A stretch of 26,110 nt of DNA from Ruminococcaceae bacterium UBA1405 (GTDB lineage Bacteria > Bacillota > Clostridia > Oscillospirales > Ruminococcaceae): the NCBI GenBank assembly GCA_002305685.1, contig DBQB01000023.1, positions 1-26,110 on the forward strand, read 5' to 3'. Within the stretch, counting starts at the first letter, position 1; each line of letters starts with the position of its first letter. The notes below the pieces were generated by a model. The model ran no database searches and was not told the origin of the DNA. It was given only the letters and a program-made list of their open reading frames with translations. This document shows, one piece after another, positions 23,349 through 26,110 of the stretch. A program made the position numbers and the translations under genes.

Positions 23349-24279
23349 ATGAGTAAAGGAAATGACACGCATGTACAGGAATTGTTCCGGAAATCGAAGC
23401 TATGCTTGCAGCTGGAAAAACGCAGAGAGAAGTAGCGGAGCACTTTGGCTTTCGGGATAAGAATGTCGTAAAAGAACTTGTCAAACGGGAGAGAGCCAAA
23501 CAACGCACGCAAGAAGCCGGGATCACGATTAGGCCCAAGGGACGGCCACGAAAAGACGCTGCTCTTGCCGAAATAATCCGGCAGCAACAAGACAAATGCT
23601 TTCACACCTACGGTTACAGGCGAATGTGTCAGTGGCTGAAAGGCAGCAAAGGAATTTACCACAATCCCAAGACAATTCTGCGTGTCATGAAGAAATACGG
23701 CCTGCTTTCAGAGATACGGCGTCGCAGGAAGTGGCAGCAGATGGGGCAGCAGGTACACAAATACGAGAATCTTCTCAACCGCGAGTTTTATGCCCAAGCA
23801 CCAAACCGCAAATGGGTAACTGACATTTCCTACATGCAGACCAAGCAAGGTGTGCTGTACCTGTCTATGATCCGAGATCTGTACGACAACAGCATTGTGG
23901 CCTACAAGACTGCAACACAGCAAACGGTGAACCTGGTGTTGGACACCATCCGCCAGGCAGTACGCAGAGAAAAGAAGAAGGTCGCTGCGGAGCTCCACCT
24001 CCACAGCGACCAAGGTGCTCAGTACGCCTCACAAGCATATTTTGAGCTAACTCAACAATACGGCATAACGCCGTCCATGTCAAGACGTGGAAACCCGTAT
24101 GACAATGCAATGGCGGAGAATTTCTTCTCCATTCTCAAAACAGAGTGCATTTACCGTCACAACCCCCAGCATTCTCCGAGGCCAACGATATGATTGACCG
24201 CTACATCCACTTTTACAACCACGAGCGCATCCAAAGCAAAACAGGAGAGGCGCCGCTGACGCTGCGCCTCTCCCGTTAA
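23349..24279 (+). pseudogene. IS3-family transposase with two frameshifts
   Basis: DDE transposase that would be about 310 residues if intact. The ATG at 23349 starts MSKGNDTHVQ; a missing base near 23378 shifts to the frame IVPEIEAMLAAGKTQREVAEHFGF (helix-turn-helix). HTYGYRRMCQWL, WVTDISYM (first Asp), LHSDQGAQYAS (second Asp) and SRRGNPYDNAMAENFFSILK (Glu) make up the rve core. A second missing base near 24168-24172 ends the frame at 24193, while FSEANDMIDRYIHFYNHERIQ and SKTGEAPLTLRLSR continue in the shifted frame to the stop at 24277-24279. The catalytic triad itself is intact. An ORF from an internal ATG at 23402 is what a gene finder would report. Confidence 0.85.
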
Positions 24280-24348
24280 AACCGAATGTTCCTACTATGG
24301 GACTCTTTTTGTGCTGTCTGCATAATCTGGGACGGTTCAAAATTCAGC

Positions 24349-24366
24349 GGGTAGTTTTGTTTGTCT
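24349..24366 (-). repeat. Right terminal inverted repeat of the IS
   Basis: Complement of AGACAAACAAAACTACCC, the partner of the repeat at 23236-23253. Confidence 0.85.
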
Positions 24367-24370
24367 CTTT

Positions 24371-24534
24371 GTGATTATTCTCTTGGGAATACCGGGCGGA
24401 CACGAATCGTATCAAACTAGTATCAAGAGCCACAGCAACGGGCAAAAAAGCCTGTATTCATGCAGGTTTGCAACCTTTTGACGGTCATTCCCACTCGACA
24501 AATACTAATCAATTTTGTTTAGTGATTATTCTCT
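24371..24534 (+). repeat. Pair of 13-bp direct repeats
   Basis: GTGATTATTCTCT occurs at 24371-24383 and 24522-24534, 151 bp apart. The first copy begins 5 bp outside the right end of the IS. They bracket the right att-like repeat and may be traces of an earlier insertion or duplication. Confidence 0.45.
24485..24503 (+). repeat. Right 19-bp direct repeat, att-like
   Basis: TCATTCCCACTCGACAAAT; partner of 20527-20545 with two mismatches. The spacing of 3.96 kb encloses all the ars-like genes, the relaxase remnant and the IS. Confidence 0.4.
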
Positions 24535-24699
24535 GTCGTGTTTGTAGTTCTTTTGATTATTTGATATATCCATATTATCCTGCCTATATGAGCTAATGTT
24601 ATCATTTTGTTATCGGCATTGATAACACTCGCTCTGCAACTACGGATAATAGCTATATGTTGTGACTTAAATTATAAGCGATTTTGCTTAGAAAAGCAA

Positions 24700-24724
24700 T
24701 AGCGGTTTCTTATCAAAACCGCTA
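24700..24724 (-). terminator. Terminator of the GNAT-DUF2441 operon
   Basis: Perfect 9-bp stem (TAGCGGTTT with its complement), 7-nt loop, followed on the minus strand by TTGCTTTTC. It lies 14 bp after the DUF2441 stop. Confidence 0.8.
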
Positions 24725-24738
24725 CAAACGAGAATTTG

Positions 24739-25290
24739 TTAATCGTTCTCTATATTTGCATTTATTTCTTTTACGATTTCAACAACTGTGATTTGCCCAT
24801 TTACTAACATCTCACAAACAGCTTGTTGATTTGAAGTATCTATTTTATTTTCCCAATAAATTTCTGCTAGTTTCAGATTTTCTTCCTTGCTCAGTTGCCC
24901 TTTAAAACATTTTGTTGCGTCCCCTATAAAATAGTCACCTTTTATCTCTAATTTAACAATATGATATGTAGGTCTGCCAATTTCAGCAAAGAATTTTCCC
25001 CAATTATCCGCTTCTCCAAACGATTTGGAAACATACAAACACCCCATTCTTGAAGGGTACTGTGGATATTTTTTCCGTCTAACTTCCTCTAACGCCAATT
25101 CTCTTAATGCAACAGATGTATGATGCTCTAATGTTTCTGAATCATATTTAAACGGATTAGCATAAATATCATTCACAATATCTATTTTGTCATATACTCT
25201 TTGATATACTCCGTTGTGATGTTCTTCATCAAATATAATCTGTTGCCCTACGTACATAGGTCTATCTGTTACTACGTGATATGCAAACAT
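24739..25290 (-). CDS. DUF2441 family protein
   Basis: Protein of 183 residues that begins FAYHVVTDRPMYVGQQIIFDEEHHNGVYQRV, the pattern I associate with DUF2441. NPFKYDSETLEHHTSVALRELALEEVRR and MGCLYVSKSFGEADNWGKFF follow. The layout (His-Val-Val/Thr-Asp strand, a Tyr-Val-Ser strand, a Glu-rich C-terminus) recalls ADP-ribosyltransferase-like folds of small accessory proteins, but I claim no activity. There is no signal peptide. GAGGAGG precedes the ATG at 25290. It lies 63 bp after the GNAT gene, ends before a terminator, and is clearly more AT-rich than the genes to the left. A mobile-element cargo role is likely. Confidence 0.7.
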   Translation of the reverse strand: MFAYHVVTDRPMYVGQQIIFDEEHHNGVYQRVYDKIDIVNDIYANPFKYDSETLEHHTSVALRELALEEVRRKKYPQYPSRMGCLYVSKSFGEADNWGKFFAEIGRPTYHIVKLEIKGDYFIGDATKCFKGQLSKEENLKLAEIYWENKIDTSNQQAVCEMLVNGQITVVEIVKEINANIEND

Positions 25291-25353
25291 TTTATTTACC
25301 TCCTCAAATACCGACTTTTCCTTCTCTGCAACTTCCCGACAAACTGGAATTTA

Positions 25354-25830
25354 TCATATTGTGTACTTCATAGGAGTAAACCTTATTCCATCTATTTCTT
25401 GCTCATCAGATTGCGGCTTAAATCCTATATGAAGATAAAATGGCTTACCATATGGTGACGAATTTAAGGTAATCTCTTGCAGTGCTGGGTTATCTTTCCG
25501 AATATCTGCTAAAAGATACTGAAAAATTGAAGTAGCTACACCTCGACGATGATATTCTTTCTTGGTGAACACCAAGTTAATATGTGTTCTGTTTGAACGC
25601 ATACCTATAATTCCAATCATTTTCCCTTTATCAAATGCTGCATATATTGGGCAGACACCTTGTTGACATTTTGAAATAAATTCAACATTTTCAACTATAT
25701 CTCGCTTGAATGTGTTAATCCCCTCTGGTTTATAATCTGGTGCTTCAAACTGTAAAAACACTTCTAATGCCAAAGCAAGGGCTTCCGTTACTTCATTGCT
25801 ATGTATTTTTCGTATTTCATACATACACAT
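25354..25830 (-). CDS. GNAT-family N-acetyltransferase
   Basis: Acetyl-CoA-dependent acetyltransferase of 158 residues, substrate unknown. The GNAT core is seen as AAFDKGKMIGIIGMR, then HINLVFTKKEYHRRGVATSIFQYLL, where RRGVAT (95-100) is the acetyl-CoA pyrophosphate loop, and a C-terminal SSPYGKPFYLHIGFKP. It matches small Firmicutes GNAT proteins often carried on conjugative elements. GAGG lies 7 nt before the ATG at 25830; a second ATG two codons later is possible. It is first in a two-gene operon with DUF2441, under a clear promoter at 25878-25906. AT-rich composition agrees with acquisition. Confidence 0.88.
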   Translation of the reverse strand: MCMYEIRKIHSNEVTEALALALEVFLQFEAPDYKPEGINTFKRDIVENVEFISKCQQGVCPIYAAFDKGKMIGIIGMRSNRTHINLVFTKKEYHRRGVATSIFQYLLADIRKDNPALQEITLNSSPYGKPFYLHIGFKPQSDEQEIDGIRFTPMKYTI

Positions 25831-25877
25831 CTTTTTTCCTCACAAATTCCGATTTCTCGGTCTGATTTTCCTTTCAA

Positions 25878-25906
25878 ATTATACACGAAATCATTGGCTT
25901 TTTCAA
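25878..25906 (-). promoter_or_regulatory. Sigma-A promoter of the GNAT-DUF2441 operon
   Basis: On the minus strand there is TTGAAA (25906-25901), a 17-bp spacer and TATAAT (25883-25878), about 45 bp before the GNAT start. Confidence 0.8.
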
Positions 25907-25931
25907 TTACCCGAATTGCTTTTATTTAAGT

Positions 25932-25970
25932 TTATGCGGCACTCCCACATAGCGTCGGAGTGCCGCATAA
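25932..25970 (-). terminator. Terminator after the TnpV-like gene
   Basis: Perfect 14-bp stem (TTATGCGGCACTCC, 25932-25945, with its complement 25957-25970) and an 11-nt loop. It starts 4 bp after the TnpV-like stop codon. The downstream tail on the minus strand is ACTTAAATAAAAG, poor in T, so efficiency is uncertain. Confidence 0.65.
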
Positions 25971-25973
25971 CAC

Positions 25974-26110
25974 CTATGAATAGATTATCTCACTCTCCAC
26001 GACTTTCCGCACACACGACTGAATGTTACTCATCTTTTGAATCCATAAGAGCTGATTTTCAGCCTTGAGCGTCTCCGTCACGCCCTCTGTAAACGGCAAG
26101 TACTTTCCAG
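25974..26110 (-). CDS. TnpV-like transposon-encoded protein, C-terminal part
   Basis: Partial gene that runs off the right edge. The visible 44 residues read GKYLPFTEGVTETLKAENQL, then LWIQKMSNIQSC and VVESEIIYS-stop. This is the usual ending of the small TnpV protein (about 120 residues) of Tn4451-like and related clostridial transposons; the end pattern (TExLKAxNxxxWxxxMNNIRxxxxEIVxxEIIY) is matched from memory. TnpV has no settled function. Its presence shows that a transposon or integrative element begins or ends near the right edge of the window. Confidence 0.65.
   Translation of the reverse strand, partial: GKYLPFTEGVTETLKAENQLLWIQKMSNIQSCVRKVVESEIIYS

Larger units (their letters stand above)
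23236..24366 (+). mobile_element. IS3-family insertion sequence, about 1.13 kb, degenerate
   Basis: Terminal inverted repeats of 18 bp perfect match (AGACAAACAAAACTACCC at 23236-23253 and its complement at 24349-24366), continuing as GCTG after one extra T on the left. They enclose a transposase gene (23349-24279) with two frameshifts. No target-site duplication is obvious directly outside the repeats, so either the ends have decayed or flanking DNA was rearranged. The exact tips may be off by one or two bases. Confidence 0.8.
24367..24738. other. Non-coding region between the IS and the DUF2441 gene
   Basis: No supportable gene. It holds a 13-bp direct repeat GTGATTATTCTCT (24371-24383 and 24522-24534), the right island repeat (24485-24503), and the terminator of the DUF2441 gene (24700-24724). 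Base composition falls sharply from about 24500 onward, marking a junction between DNA of different origin. Confidence 0.6.

Overview
The window looks like a chromosomal segment of a Gram-positive anaerobe of the class Clostridia, probably a gut Oscillospirales/Ruminococcaceae-type organism. This rests on AGGAGG-type ribosome sites, sigma-A promoters with 17-bp spacers, a class III fructose-1,6-bisphosphatase, an ECF transporter S component and clostridial-type CobU proteins. The species cannot be named from sequence alone. Most of the first 19 kb is GC-moderate and ordinary; from about 19.3 kb onward the DNA becomes patchy, in places AT-rich, and carries mobile-element debris.

Region 1 (80-3463, minus strand): a probable operon of DUF1963/YwqG, uracil-DNA glycosylase (ung), DUF4253 and DUF4261 genes. 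The three DUF families resemble immunity or housekeeping genes of polymorphic-toxin systems, but no toxin is visible. Region 2 (3618-10316, minus strand): a late-cobamide operon headed by an UlaG-like metallo-hydrolase, followed by cobT, cobU, cobS, a second CobU-like protein, cobC, cbiB and cobD. Together these cover aminopropanol-phosphate supply and attachment, nucleotide-loop activation and lower-ligand joining. No corrin-ring genes lie in the window. A membrane S component of an ECF vitamin transporter lies just upstream (10518-11117). Region 3 (11419-16000): fbp (plus strand) with a strong terminator, then a lone flotillin and a small-molecule methyltransferase, both minus strand.

Region 4 (16191-19052, minus strand): a two-gene glycoside-hydrolase operon, a GH36 alpha-galactosidase followed by a GH29-like enzyme, with a promoter and a palindromic operator candidate upstream. 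Region 5 (19547-20398, plus strand): an AT-rich orphan HExxH metallopeptidase-like protein.

Region 6 (about 20.5-24.5 kb): a small, partly decayed island bounded by 19-bp direct repeats (17 of 19 identical). It holds an ArsR-type regulator, an ArsP/UPF0718-type permease, a thioredoxin-like protein, a frameshifted arsenate reductase, a frameshifted relaxase tail, and an 1.13-kb IS3-family element whose transposase carries two frameshifts. Two copies of the same palindrome (ACATCAAA-N4-TTTGATGT) lie in front of arsR and in front of the permease operon, which suggests one local regulon. Region 7 (24.5 kb to the end, minus strand): an AT-rich GNAT plus DUF2441 pair under its own promoter, next to the C-terminal end of a TnpV-like transposon protein, so the window ends inside another mobile element.

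I see no tRNA, rRNA, CRISPR array or cobalamin riboswitch. I did not find a clearly unprecedented multi-gene system. The most useful leads are the ArsR regulon architecture, the hairpin covering the IS transposase ribosome site, the two CobU-like paralogs, and the decayed att-like repeats.
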